NCBI RefSeq assembly: GCF_029931775.1
Contig: NC_079328.1
Span: 9,910,501 to 9,974,500 of the forward strand
Length of the DNA: 64,000 nucleotides
Direction: 5' to 3'
From: Euleptes europaea
Lineage: Eukaryota > Chordata > Lepidosauria > Squamata > Sphaerodactylidae
Part shown: piece after piece, positions 12,338-24,100 of the stretch
Position numbering within the stretch: the stretch's first letter is position 1
How the letters are laid out: each line of letters starts with the position of its first letter
Notes under the pieces: generated by a model
What the model saw: the letters and a program-made list of their open reading frames with translations, nothing else
Told to the model about the DNA's origin: nothing
The model's database searches: none
Translations under genes and position numbers: made by a program

Positions 12338-12725
12338 CAGGTGGAGTATCCCTTATCCGGAAATCCGATATTCAAAATACTCCAAAATCCAAAACTTTTT
12401 GAGCACTCACAAAAGGTAATAAAATGGCACGTATGCAGGCCAGTCTCACCAACGGCAGGTTCCCCACAATGCCCACATACACAAAATTATTTAAAATATT
12501 GTATAGAATTACCTTCAGGCTATGTGTATAAGGTGTAGACAAAACATAAATGAATTTCATGTTTAGACTTCAGTCCCATCCCCAAGATATCTCATTACGT
12601 ATATGCAAATATCAAGGGAAACCAGAAAATAAAGATGCTGTATGCAAATATTCTAAAATATGGAAAGATGCGAAATATGGAACACTTCTGGTCTCAAGCA
12701 TTTCAGATAAGGGATACTCAACCTG
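12338..12725. mobile_element. Tigger/pogo-like non-autonomous DNA transposon
   Basis: Flanked by TA on both sides. The ends are CAGGTGGAGTATCCCTTATC and the complement of GATAAGGGATACTCAACCTG, inverted repeats of about 20 bp. TA duplication plus this end sequence marks the Tc1/mariner-pogo group. The 388-bp body has no transposase. Confidence 0.75.
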
Positions 12726-12729
12726 TATG

Positions 12730-14730
12730 ACCAACTCCCCCCCTCATTGAAGCAGGGCACTTTAAAATCGTTAACCATCTCATTGCAGTATACAGAATGG
12801 ATGTTAGGCAGAATTCACATATGCAGCAGGTAATGTAACATAGTCCTGAGACAGCAGTAGAATGGGCTATAGCTCTTCTGTGCAGGTAAGATAACATTTT
12901 GAATGCTCTCAGAGTTTTCAATATGCAGAGTTTTTTTTTTCTTTACAGTAAAAATAATAATGTAATACATCGACTGCAGGAGAAGTGATCACATTTTTAT
13001 CCTGTCCCTCCTCCAAGCAATTCAGATAGTATGCATGGTTCTGTCCCCTTTAACATTTGATTAGTACAACAATCTGGTGAGGTAGGTTAATTTGAAACAG
13101 AATAACTGGGTCAAAGTCACTCAGTGAACTTCACAGCAGAGTGATTTGTACCTGAATCTTCCATTACACAGGCAGTTTGAAGTGATAGAGTGCATTCTAA
13201 CAACTCAGGACTCCACTAACCTGCAGAATGAGTGGACATAGTACTTACAACAACCCTGTAACGTAGGCCAGTATTATCACCATCCTTAGCTTGGAGTGGA
13301 CTGTATTATTAATCGACAGATACAGCTGCTTCCCCAACTCTAAAAAGATTAACTCTTCTTTTTTTTTAATTACAACTAATAAAACACAACCACAATCCTG
13401 CTATCAAACACAGAATAGTAGCAATCGGGTACTTTTTGTTCCTTCTCTGGGTTACAAACAACAGAAGGAATAAAAGGAAGGAAAGTCCTCCAGCTTGTCC
13501 TAACTTCTCACTTTTTTAATGACACAGAAAAAAAGACATTAACGTGTTTTGTTTTCCGCCTTTTTGGAAGCTCATTCTCACAGGGAGGATCTATGTATTG
13601 GTGCATGTTTATCCCATCCTTCTTCCAAGGAGTTTAGGGTGGTATACGTGGCTCTCCCCTCCCATTTTATCCCCACAACAACCCTGAGTGGTAGACCAGG
13701 CTGAAAGAGGTCACCCAGGTGGCTTCATGGCTGAGCAGAAATTTTGAAGCTAGGCCATCCTAGTTTTGTTCCAGCACTGTAATCACGACACCACACTGGC
13801 ATTCAGGACCAAACAGGAAGGCAGCAGACATAACATGCCAGAAAATGGAAAGCTGCAGACTAGACTTGGAAAGGAGCTCTAACTAGGTGGTTAAGCGTGC
13901 AAGAGGCACGTGCAAGAAGAACCCTGCTGAAGTCCGAACCAGAGATCCATCCAAGCCGGCATCTGGTTTCCAAGAATGGCCAGCCAGATGCCTCCAGGGC
14001 ACCCGCAAGAATGGCAACAGCTCTCTCCCCCAGCCTGCTGCCTGCTCCCCAGCAGCTGGCATTCAAAGGGGAGGTATAGGGCCCCTGTTTCAGTACATGG
14101 GCATCTTTTTTTTTGAGGCCAGCCGCTGCAATACCCAGGTTCTTGTTTGTTTATTCCAAATTTATTTACTTAGAAAATGTTGATGCCACCTTTTCAGGAA
14201 CCTGCCTAAGGTAGCTTAAAAAACAACAACAGAACAGTAAAACGAGATTAATTTAAATAATTAATGAAAAAGTCCGGTCAAATCAGCTGAAGTTACTTCC
14301 CCAGCCCCCCAACGAAGCTTTTGTGCAAACATTTGACTGACAGGCTCAAGGAGCTGAGCTACCCTAGCTGCCCCACATAGAGCTGAAACTACAGTGAGCT
14401 ATGTTTCTACTTAAATTGTTTATTTACCTCATTTATACCACACCTCTCTCCCCAGTGGGGACTTAAAGCAGGTTACATGGCCCTCCTCCATCACAACAAC
14501 CCTGTGGGGTAAATTAGGCAGGGCATGTGGGGGGCCCACAGCCACCCAGCAAGCTTCCAAGGCAGACTGGGAGTTCAAACCAGGTCCAGCACTCCCAACT
14601 ACTATACCATTAATTTGCATCGATACCTGCAAATTCGAAGATGCAAATGCAGCTTTTAAAAAAACACTTATTTAAAATAATAATAATAATAATAATAATG
14701 CCACCTTTTCAGGGAAGCTGCCTCTGGGCA
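12730..14730. other. CFAP61 first-intron sequence with SINE fragments
   Basis: Minus-strand SINE pieces at about 13,600-13,800 and 14,430-14,610 and a short (TAA)n at 14,678-14,700. No coding signal. Confidence 0.5.
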
Positions 14731-14948
14731 TCGAGGCCCCACTGAGCTCTCCCGGCCGATGCTACACAAGTTCCCAGCGCAATGCTACGCGCTCAGGCCG
14801 GAGCGGCCCTAGGTTGAGCTCGCGCTCTCCCTCCTTTTAAATCAGCCCGCCTCGTGGCAGCGAGTTCCACAAGACAGCGCGAAGGGAGAGCTGCTGTTTC
14901 GTTCCTCCAGCCGTCAGTTGCACAGGCGGAGAGAGGCGCCACACTCAC

Positions 14949-15018
14949 CCGGCCGCCGCTTCCTCCCTGCCCGGGTCCAGCTGCGGGAAAAGACGCGCCC
15001 GGCGGTTGCTATGGCGAC
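14949..15018 (-). other. CFAP61: Candidate non-coding first exon of CFAP61
   Basis: The first coding exon of CFAP61 begins only 8 bases before its ATG, so an upstream leader exon is required. On the minus strand of the CpG-rich region there is a strong donor, CCGG|GTGAGTG, with the cut after 14,949, just downstream of an RFX X-box. I infer a leader exon ending there, followed by an intron of about 3.4 kb to 11,518. The transcription start is a guess. Confidence 0.45.
15005..15018 (-). promoter_or_regulatory. RFX X-box in the shared promoter
   Basis: Read on the minus strand the site is GTCGCCATAGCAAC, which fits the RFX consensus GTNRCC-(0-3 nt)-RGYAAC with a 2-nt spacer. RFX factors with FOXJ1 switch on motile-cilium genes, and CFAP61 on this strand is such a gene, so the site probably serves CFAP61. 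Binding is inferred from sequence only. Confidence 0.7.
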
Positions 15019-15114
15019 CGCAAGGCCCGGCCCACCGCGACGCGCTGCATGCCGGGGGGGGATTTAAAGGGTCACGTGCTGGAGGCGGGGCGCGCGAGTC
15101 GAAGGGGAGGCAAG

Positions 15115-15162
15115 ATGGCGTCTACGGCGGCCGGGAAGCAGCGAATACCCAAAGTGGCGAAG
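15115..15162 (+). CDS. CRNKL1: CRNKL1 coding exon 1
   Basis: Encodes residues 1-16, [16 protein letters not shown], in the CpG-rich promoter region. The ATG context is CAAGATGG. The donor GTGGGG follows. The frame stays open upstream to another ATG at 14,854, so a longer form is possible. Confidence 0.95.
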
Positions 15163-18100
15163 GTGGGGAAGGGAGAGGCGAGGGGGGGCGCAGAGGGATC
15201 CGTGAGGGGTGGGGAAAGAGCCGGGCCCGCAGCCCAACCTGCTGCTCCCCCTGCTTCGGAGTAAGCCTGAACAGGCGCAAGCACGCTCCTTGCTCAGGAC
15301 GATCCAGTTGCGTGTTTACTCGGGAGTAGGACTGCTGAGTTCGGCGAGGCCTAAGAACATCAGAAAGGCCCTGCTGGGTCAGACCCAGGCCCATCCAGTC
15401 CAGCAGTCTGCTCGCACAGTGGCCCAGCCAGGGGCCTCTGGGAAGCCCCCGTACTACTGGCCTACTCGCCAGTAGTAGTACAGTTGTGTGTGTGTGTTAA
15501 GTGCATTCAAGTCGCTTCCGACTCCTGGCGACCCGATGAATGAAAGTCCTCCAAAATGTCCTATCTTTGACAGCCTTGTTCAGATCTTGCAAATTGAAGG
15601 CTGTGGCTTCCTTTATGGAGTCAAATCCATCTCTTGCTGGGTCTTCCTCTTTTCCTGCTGCCCTCCACTTTTCCTAGCATGGCGGTCTTTTCCAGGTAGG
15701 AGGTAGTTGAAGGTAGAAAACAAATTCCATAGCAAACAAAAGCAAGTATATTATTTGGACAAAAATTGCTCTCATACACTCACAATAGGCAAGACTGTGT
15801 GTGTGTGTGTTGTGTGTTAAGTGCATTCAAGTCGCTTCCGACTCACGGCGACCCTATGAATGAAAGTCCTCCAAAATGTCCTATCTTTGACAGCCTTGCT
15901 CAGATCTTGCAAATTGAAGGCTGTGGCTTCCTTTATTGAGTCAATCCATCTCTTGTTGGGTCTTCCTCTTTTCCTGCTGCACTCAACTTTTCCTAGCATG
16001 ACGGTCTTTTCCAGGTAGAAGGTAGTTGATGTTAGAAAACAAATTCCATAGCAAACAAAAGCAAGTATATTATTTGGACAAAAATTGCTCTCATACACTC
16101 ACAATAGGCAAGACTGTGTGTGTGTGTGTGTTAAGTGCATTCAAGTTGCTTCCGACTCATGGCGACCCTATGAATCAATGTCCTCCAAAATGTCCCGTCT
16201 TTGACAGCCTTGCTCAGATCTTGCAAACTGAGAGCTGTGGCTTCCTTTATTGAGTCCATCCATCTCTTGTTGGGCCTTCCCCTTTTCCTGCTGCCCTCAA
16301 CTTTTCCTAGCATCACGGTCTTTTCCTGTGACTCTTGTCTTCTCATGACGTGACCAAAATACGATAGCCTCAGTTTAGTCATTTTAGCTTCTAGGGTCAG
16401 TTCAGGCTTGATTTGATCTATAACCCACTGATTTGTTTTTTTGGCAGTTCACGGAATTCGTAACCCTCTCCTCCAACACCACATTTCAAAGGAATCTATT
16501 TTCTTCCTATCAGCTTTCTTCACTGTCCAGCTTTCACACCCATACATAGTAATAGGGAATATGATGGCATGAATTAATCTAGTCTCGGTGGCCAGTAGTA
16601 TAGTTAGCATAGGAATTTGTTTTCAAGTAAAGGTTTTGCCATTGAACTCAGTGGGACTTACTTCTGAGTAAGCTCGCATAGAGAAGGGCGTTTTTACCAG
16701 AAAGCTGGACCCATGGAAACCCCCTGCTTGGCAGCACCGTTCAAAGGAGCCCGGCTCTCACGCGCGTCCGCGTCTGGCCTGGAAGGGGTGGCCAAGATGA
16801 AAACTCGGGTTCCCTGTTCGGGGAAGTCCTGGTGGTCACTAAATCATGGACGGTCTGACGACACATGGGGCCATTACCAGTGCAACACAGTTGGTCACAT
16901 TTCTATCCCCCCTTTCAGTGGCTCAAGGTGACGTAGTTCTCCCTTCTCTGTTTTATCCTCACGACAGCCCTGGGAGGTAGGGAACATGAGCGGCCAAAAG
17001 CCACACAGTGAGTTACATGGCAGAGCTGGGATTTGAATTAGGGGTTTCCAGATCCTAGTTTGACATGCTGACCACTAGAACGCACTGGCTCTCAAGTAGG
17101 ACATGGGCAATAGCACAATTAAAGGCTGGATTTGAGATCATTTTTCCAACTGTTATTATTAAACAGAGGAAATGTTGTATGAAAGTATGTAAGTTTGGTA
17201 CTGGAGTGATGGAGGTTGCATTAGATTAGTAAACAACACTGATAAACTCAATCTCTCCCAAGTGCTGGCTGTCAGAATTAATCATTCATGTAAAAATTTA
17301 CCCATTAGGATTTTGTGCCTTAAAAGAAACTAAAACAACAAAAATGTATACCGAATCTGCCTGAAACAGATTATTGTTTGTGAACAGAGCTCCTGAAATA
17401 TGAATAAGCTAGAAAAATATGAAGTACCAGGGGTGGGGGTGTTCAAAAAAATTCTGTCAACTTCAAGTAATACAATTTTTCCAATAATTCTGGCAGGGAG
17501 GAGAGAGCTCTTCATATATCACAAATGTGTGATATTACTGAGAGACAGAGAAAAGCATAACTGAATCCATACTAAAGTTCTGATTATGAGCATAGTTGAG
17601 CTTTCATTTTAAAAGATTTAAGTTACTAATACTTGTGTGGAGTGCAAGTCTGATCCTCTAGGGATTCTAGTAATATCAGATAGATCCAGAGCATGGGAAT
17701 GTTGTTTTGTGATTGGCAAAAGTGGGATTGCCCAATTTTCAAGTTATGCAAATATTTTATACAATTTTTAAAAGTAATTGCATGAAATTATTGTGGCTAA
17801 GCAAGGTATTTCATGTCAGCTTTCTCTGCTCCTGATAACTGTTCAGGAGAAGCTATGTCAAAGGAACAAGGTCTACCTTTTGATATTAAATAACAGGGTC
17901 TGTTCTTTCCTCCTGCTGGATAAGCTGAACCAGAGCCTGCTTGTTTGCTAGATGAATTCATCTACAGTACAGAAGTTAACATTCTGTTTTCCTCAGAAGC
18001 CCCATGAAGGGGGCTAATGACATCTAATTAAATTTTCCACATATTCACAGTTCCCAGAATTTGGGGGCAGGACAGTGAAATTGATAAAGCCAGAGTAAGT

Positions 18101-21100
18101 ACATAGTTTGAGCATATTCATGTGTGTTTAATAACAAAGCAGCAAACCAGTGTTCTTTGAGCAGGTGAGCTACTTGGGTCCCTGTGGTAATGTTTACCGT
18201 TTCCTGAAAAGTTGTATATGTAGCATTTAATGGCATTCACAGGATCACATATTTGGGCATTGATAAAGCTTTTTCAGTGTTCAAAGCGCTTACATACAGA
18301 TGAGAAGCTATTTCCTGTCTATTAGTTTGCAAGTTTACTTCAGATTGGCAGCAAAACAACTCCAAACTTCAGCTGCCTCATATTTCTCTTCTCTCATTTG
18401 TACAGTTCTATGATATAAAGAGTACACAAATGGCTTGTTCCCCTCCCTCCCCAGGTGAAGAACAAAGCACCAGCAGAGGTCCAGATCACAGCTGAGCAGC
18501 TCTTAAGAGAAGCCAAGGAAAGGGAGCTCGAGCTTCTTCCCCCACCCCCTCAACAGAAGATCACAGATGAAGAAGAGCTGAACGATTACAAACTTCGAAA
18601 AAGAAAAGTAAGCATATAGTAAATGTAACAATCAAATTATATTGGCCAATGAATGCAAAAAATATGCATATATATGTATAAAATATAATCTTTAAAAAAA
18701 ACTTCCCCTATTTGCTTGTGTCTGGCAGCCAGCAAGTTCAGACTCTATTAGCATATACTTGAAGTTGGGTTGTTGTTTTTTTTGGGATGTCTTGAGTTTC
18801 TTAAGGAACAGAAAGGGTGTTCTCTAACCATCTGTAAGAGAGCACCATTAACAATTATAATTCTATATATCATGCTTTTACAGTGTTCATAGTGTTCCAT
18901 AAACATTATTTTATAGTAGTCCTTAAGAATTCTGGTAGGTTGGTCAGTATTATCATCCCACATGGCAGATGAGAAGGTGGGGGTGGAGACAGAGGGGCCT
19001 TTTGGTGAAGTGGGTTTTCCAAATTGTCCGCCTCCCTGCAGGCCCCCAGCTTGTTTACTTGTGATTTCTAATTTTCCACAGAAAAGCTGTTCCTTGACTG
19101 TAATGAAGGTTGTGAACAAGCCCGGAGAACAGTGTTCTGTCTCTTTAATAGAGACGTAATGGGTGGAAACAGGTAGCTGAAGCATTTCATTGCAGGGAGG
19201 TAAATAACATCCCGCAAAGACTCGACCAAAGGGGCAGAGCATTTTTTTTTTCTGGGCAGGTTACCAACCCTAACTAGTTCTTCAGAGCAGGGAGTTTTGA
19301 CTTTAAGCCTGCATACAGAATATCAGATTCCTTACAGCTCTTTGTTTGATTTGTTTGTTTATTCATTACGGCCAATGGCCAGCATTTTTGTTTGATTTAA
19401 ACTCTTTAATTCCAAGTCTGACTTTTCCCCTAGACTTTTGAAGATAATATACGAAAAAATCGGACTGTTATCAGTAACTGGATCAAATACGCACAATGGG
19501 AGGAAAGCCTCAAAGAAATACAAAGGTAATCAGGTGCCTTCAGTTGTGTCGGGGGTCCCAAACATGGTGTCGGTGCCATGACCCTGACCAACACCTTTTC
19601 TTTTGCCCGCCAAGTGTTTTTAGGTTGATACTTGCGCACACATTCTGAATGGGAGACTGATACAGCCCAGTGTAGAACAAATTGCAGGCACTCCAACTAG
19701 AGGGCTTTATAATTTGAATTTATGATACACCCTACATGCATGCTTGGGCTGGTATATAGTTGTCTGTATATGTTGGGCGAGTCATAGCTCTCTTAGAGCT
19801 CTCTCAGTCCCACCTACCTCGCAGGGTGTCTGTTGTGAGGAGGGGAAGGGAAGGTGATTGTAAGCCGGTTTGAGTCTCCCTTAAGTGGTAGAGAAAGTCG
19901 GCATATAAAAACCAACTCCTCTTCTTCTTGATATATTTGTAAATATTTGGGTACATTATATGGGTTTTAATTGACCACCAAGGAAGGCCTGTTGGCCAAA
20001 ACACGTATGGCGTGTGGTTCAACCTTATGAGATGTCATTGTGCCATGTTTTATCATTTTTAATATTTTTAATCTTGATTTAGTGCCTTAAAATAAATTTA
20101 AAAATTATTATATTATTCTATCTTTTCCACCCAGCATTGGATACCCAGCAATTAATAGTGCTCACCACCACCCCGATCAGTGTGCCATATGCTTTAATTA
20201 GAACAACATTTTGCTTTCAGGGCTCGTTCCATTTACGAGCGTGCTTTAGATGTGGACTACCGAAATGTCACCCTTTGGCTGAAATATGCCGAGATGGAAA
20301 TGAAGAACCGACAGGTAAATCATGCGCGAAATATCTGGGATCGAGCTGTCACTACCCTACCAAGAGTCAACCAATTCTGGTAAGCTGAGAATCTTTTACA
20401 GTTTCTAAAATAGTTGTTTAAGTATGAGTAAACCAGTGTTTGTCTGCTTTTGTTCATGAGTGGTTACAACTCTGTCCCCAAGCTCCTAAAAGATATCAGT
20501 TTATTTTTTTAAATAGTATTATTGAAAAGTTTATGGTTTTTTCTGTCGATAGCAGTTTTTTGGAAGAGGGTCATGGCTTGAAGATTGGTTTGGCTTGCTT
20601 GTGTTGGATATCTGAAATAGGAGTCCCAAACAGGAATCTGGGCTCTAGAGTGCGATATGCCAGCCTTCTGTGGAGCATGTGCCTTTTCTTTTCTGAATTG
20701 CCTAATCACAAATGGATAGTTATTTTTGCAAGTTTAAAAACGTGACATTCATTAGCTGGATGACAAAGCATGAGTCTTTTGTACGTTGCTTTTCTTGGAA
20801 AAGGTACAAATACACGTACATGGAAGAGATGCTGGGAAATGTTGCGGGAGCCCGCCAGGTGTTTGAACGCTGGATGGAATGGCAGCCTGAGGAACAGTCG
20901 TGGCATTCCTACATTAACTTCGAGCTGCGGTACAAGGAAGTGGACAGAGCGCGCACCATTTATGAGCGATATATCCTTTGAAGGACGTCAACACTGAGGC
21001 TGTGCTTTGCACCTTTTAGCTTGATTTTTTTAAGTTGTTTGTGAGCAATCGGTATGCTCTCATACTAGCAAGTGTAACAAGGGGGAGCCCACTTTACATC

Positions 21101-24100
21101 ATTTATTAAAAGCATCTAGTAATACTTTGACAGCAGAGATGTTCTATGCAGAGAAGCACGATTTGCTTGTACATCAGGCTTCCATAGACCAAAGCACCCT
21201 GTGTGGTGTGATGCTTAGTGCTAGGGAGACCTGAGTTCACATTCCTACTCTGCTAATATGGAGCACACTGGGCTGCCTTGGGTCAGTCACACACACTCTG
21301 CCTAACACCCCTGTGAAGGAAAAACAAAAGAGGGAAGAAACATGTATGTTGCTTTGAGTTATTTGGAGAAAGGACAGGGTAAGTGTGATATCTGTCTAGA
21401 TAAGAACCAGCGTGGTGTAGTGGTTAAGAGTGGTGGACTCTAATCTGGAGAACCGTGCTGGTTTCCCCACTTCTCCACATGAAGCCAGCTGGGTGACCTT
21501 GGGCTAGTCACAGTCTCTCAGAATTCTCTCAGCCTTACCTATCTCAGAAGATGTCTGTTGTGGGGAGAGGAAGGGAAGGGGATTGTAAGCTGGTTTGATG
21601 CTCCTTAAAAGGTGGAGAAAGTCAGCATGTAAAAACCAACTCTTCTTCAAAGAGTGGCGGGGGGATGACGACTGTGGTTTAGAAATGAAATGGGGCTATT
21701 TGTATGTTCTACTTTTGCCACAGTCTTAGATCCTTGTCGGTGTCTGTATCCTTGCTGTGTGTAAAGAAATCTCATCTGTGGGGCCCAGTTTCCTGCTTCT
21801 GTGATTGGCAAGGGGGTCAGCCACATTACTGTTAGACATGGTAATGATGCATTAATAGCCAGTAATTCCCCAAAAAGCAAGACTGAAATAAACACTTAGT
21901 CATTTGGGTTTCTTTAACACATCCAACTTGTAATTGTGCATCCTGACGTTAAGAACTGGATCAAGTATGCCCGTTTTGAAGAAAAGCACAGTTATTTTGC
22001 CCATGCGAGGAAAGTCTTTGAGAGAGCAGTGGAGTTTTTTGGAGAGGACCATATGGATGAACATCTATATGTCGCTTTTGCAAAATTTGAAGAAAACCAG
22101 AAAGAGGTAATTTTTTGTTTGCTGATAAACATACATTTCAGACTGCCACAGCAAACCCTACTTTCCCCAGTATTAGACCAGTGTCATTGTCACCTATTAA
22201 TTGCAAACAAAATTAGTCACATTAAAACAAACATGTCCTTGAGAATATGTTGTGTATGTCTACGGTATACATAGGAATTATCTTTCTGGCACTTATCTAG
22301 CTGGTGGGGAAGAGCAGAAGACAAGTGCGAATAGCACTATTCTTAATGACGTAACTGGCTTAAAGCCAAAAGGATGTTCAGTTGTTGATACAAATGGATG
22401 CAAAAGGAAAGTCCAAAGCTGTTGGACACATATAAGACGACTATGGAATGTAAGAAGTATGAATCAAGGTAAACTCAAAATAGTTAAACGAGAAATGGAA
22501 TATTTATACATTGCAAACCTAGGAACAAGTGAACTAAAGTGGGCTGGGTTAGGACATTGTCAGTCAAAAAATAACAAAGTGTTTTACTCAGGAAATGTTG
22601 AACATAAGAAATGGAGTTGTGCTAATAGAGGAGTGAGATGTAGCACAAGCAGTCGGGCTATAATGCAAAGTCTGACTGAATAGTATCAATCAGACTTCAC
22701 AGAAAGACTAGCAACATAACCATCATTCAAGTTTACACCTCAGCTTTGGACTCTGAAGAGGAAGAAATTGAAAGCAAGAAGTTGCAAGTGTCCAGGAAGA
22801 AACTGATTACAGAACTAAACAAAATGTGCTATTAATCATAGGTGACTGAAACACAAAAGAAGGAAACAAAACAATCAAATATTGTTGGAAGATTTGGGCT
22901 AAGAGCATGAAATGAAGCAGGAGATTAATTAATAGAATTCTGTGAGGTCAACAAGTTCATTGCAAACACATTTCAGACAACTGAACAGACGAAAAGCCTT
23001 AATAGATGATTGATGAAACTTGGCGCAGAGTAGTAAGCTGCAGTACTACAGTCAAAGCTCTGCTCATGACCTGAGTTCAATCCCTACGGAAGTCGGTTTC
23101 AGGTAGCTGGCTCAAGGTTGACTCAGCCTTCCATCCTTCCCAGGTTGGTAAAATGAGTACCCAGCTTGCCGTGGATAAAGTGTAGATGATTGGGGAAGGC
23201 AATGGCAAACCACCCCATAAACAAAGTCCACCTAGTAAACATGATATGACGTCCCCTCATGGGTCAGTAATGCCCCGTGCTTGCACAGGGGGCTACCTTT
23301 ACCCTTAGATCAAATCAAGCCTGAAGTCTCCCTAGAAGCCACAATGACTCAGCTGAGACTATCAGACTGGTCACATTATGAGAAGACAAGTGTGACAGGA
23401 AAAAACAATGCTAAGAAAAGTCAAAAGGCAGCAGGAAAACCCAACATGAGATGGATTGACTCTATAAAGGAAGCCACAGCCCTCAGTTTGCAAGACCTAA
23501 ACAAGGCTGTTAACAATAGGACATTTTGGAGTACATTGGTGCATAGGATTGCCGTGAGTCGGAAGTGACTTGACGACACTTAACACACACACACAATGAT
23601 GTGGATTGTGTTTCCTTAAATTCTTCATGCTACTCATTTTGAGTGAGTAAAAACCTTGTCTTTAAAAGCATTTCAATAATTCAAAGAACAAAAGAATATA
23701 TTCCACAGGAGTATCTTTCAGTATTCCCCCAAATTTCCAATTTTTCTGTTGGAAAAATGCAGAAGTCTTCCAAAATAATTTGTTCCAAAAAAATTTCCAG
23801 GTCTTCACACCCTTCGGCTAGTAATGAGATTCTGATGGTTATCTGAGCCTGTCGCCCTTTCGAACAAGTAGAGTGGCTGGATAGATCAGATTCTGAGAAA
23901 TGGCTGAGGGTATGGGTTCGGCCAGTGATATACGAGCATGCAACATGTACCGAACCAAACATCTGATTTTAGCCTAGTTGTGTCTGGTTCTCCAGGTTTC
24001 ATGCAGAGACCTCTTCCAGCCTCTGCATCTTTGAACTGGGGGGTGGGGGTCTGCACACAAGCAGCAAGGCGGTTTTCTGAGAATACAGCTGTATGCAGCT

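Larger units (their letters stand above)
14735..15260. promoter_or_regulatory. CpG-rich bidirectional promoter of CRNKL1 and CFAP61
   Basis: A GC- and CpG-dense block sits between the divergent genes CRNKL1 (plus) and CFAP61 (minus), in contrast to the AT-rich surroundings. It contains an X-box at 15,005-15,018 and a CACGTG E-box at 15,073-15,078, 42 bases before the CRNKL1 ATG. No TATA box is apparent, as is usual for CpG-island promoters of housekeeping genes. Confidence 0.8.

Noticed and set aside
14854-15475. Several overlapping open frames in the CRNKL1 promoter region
   Set aside because: GC-rich sequence yields chance frames on both strands; only the CRNKL1 start exon has recognisable protein.
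18748-19242. A 164-residue minus-strand frame in CRNKL1 intron 2
   Set aside because: No recognisable domain, no splice context and no similarity to a known family.
20312-20320. CAG|GTAAAT inside CRNKL1 exon 4 as a donor site
   Set aside because: The conserved protein reads straight through it ([14 protein letters not shown]) and the next donor gives the right phase.
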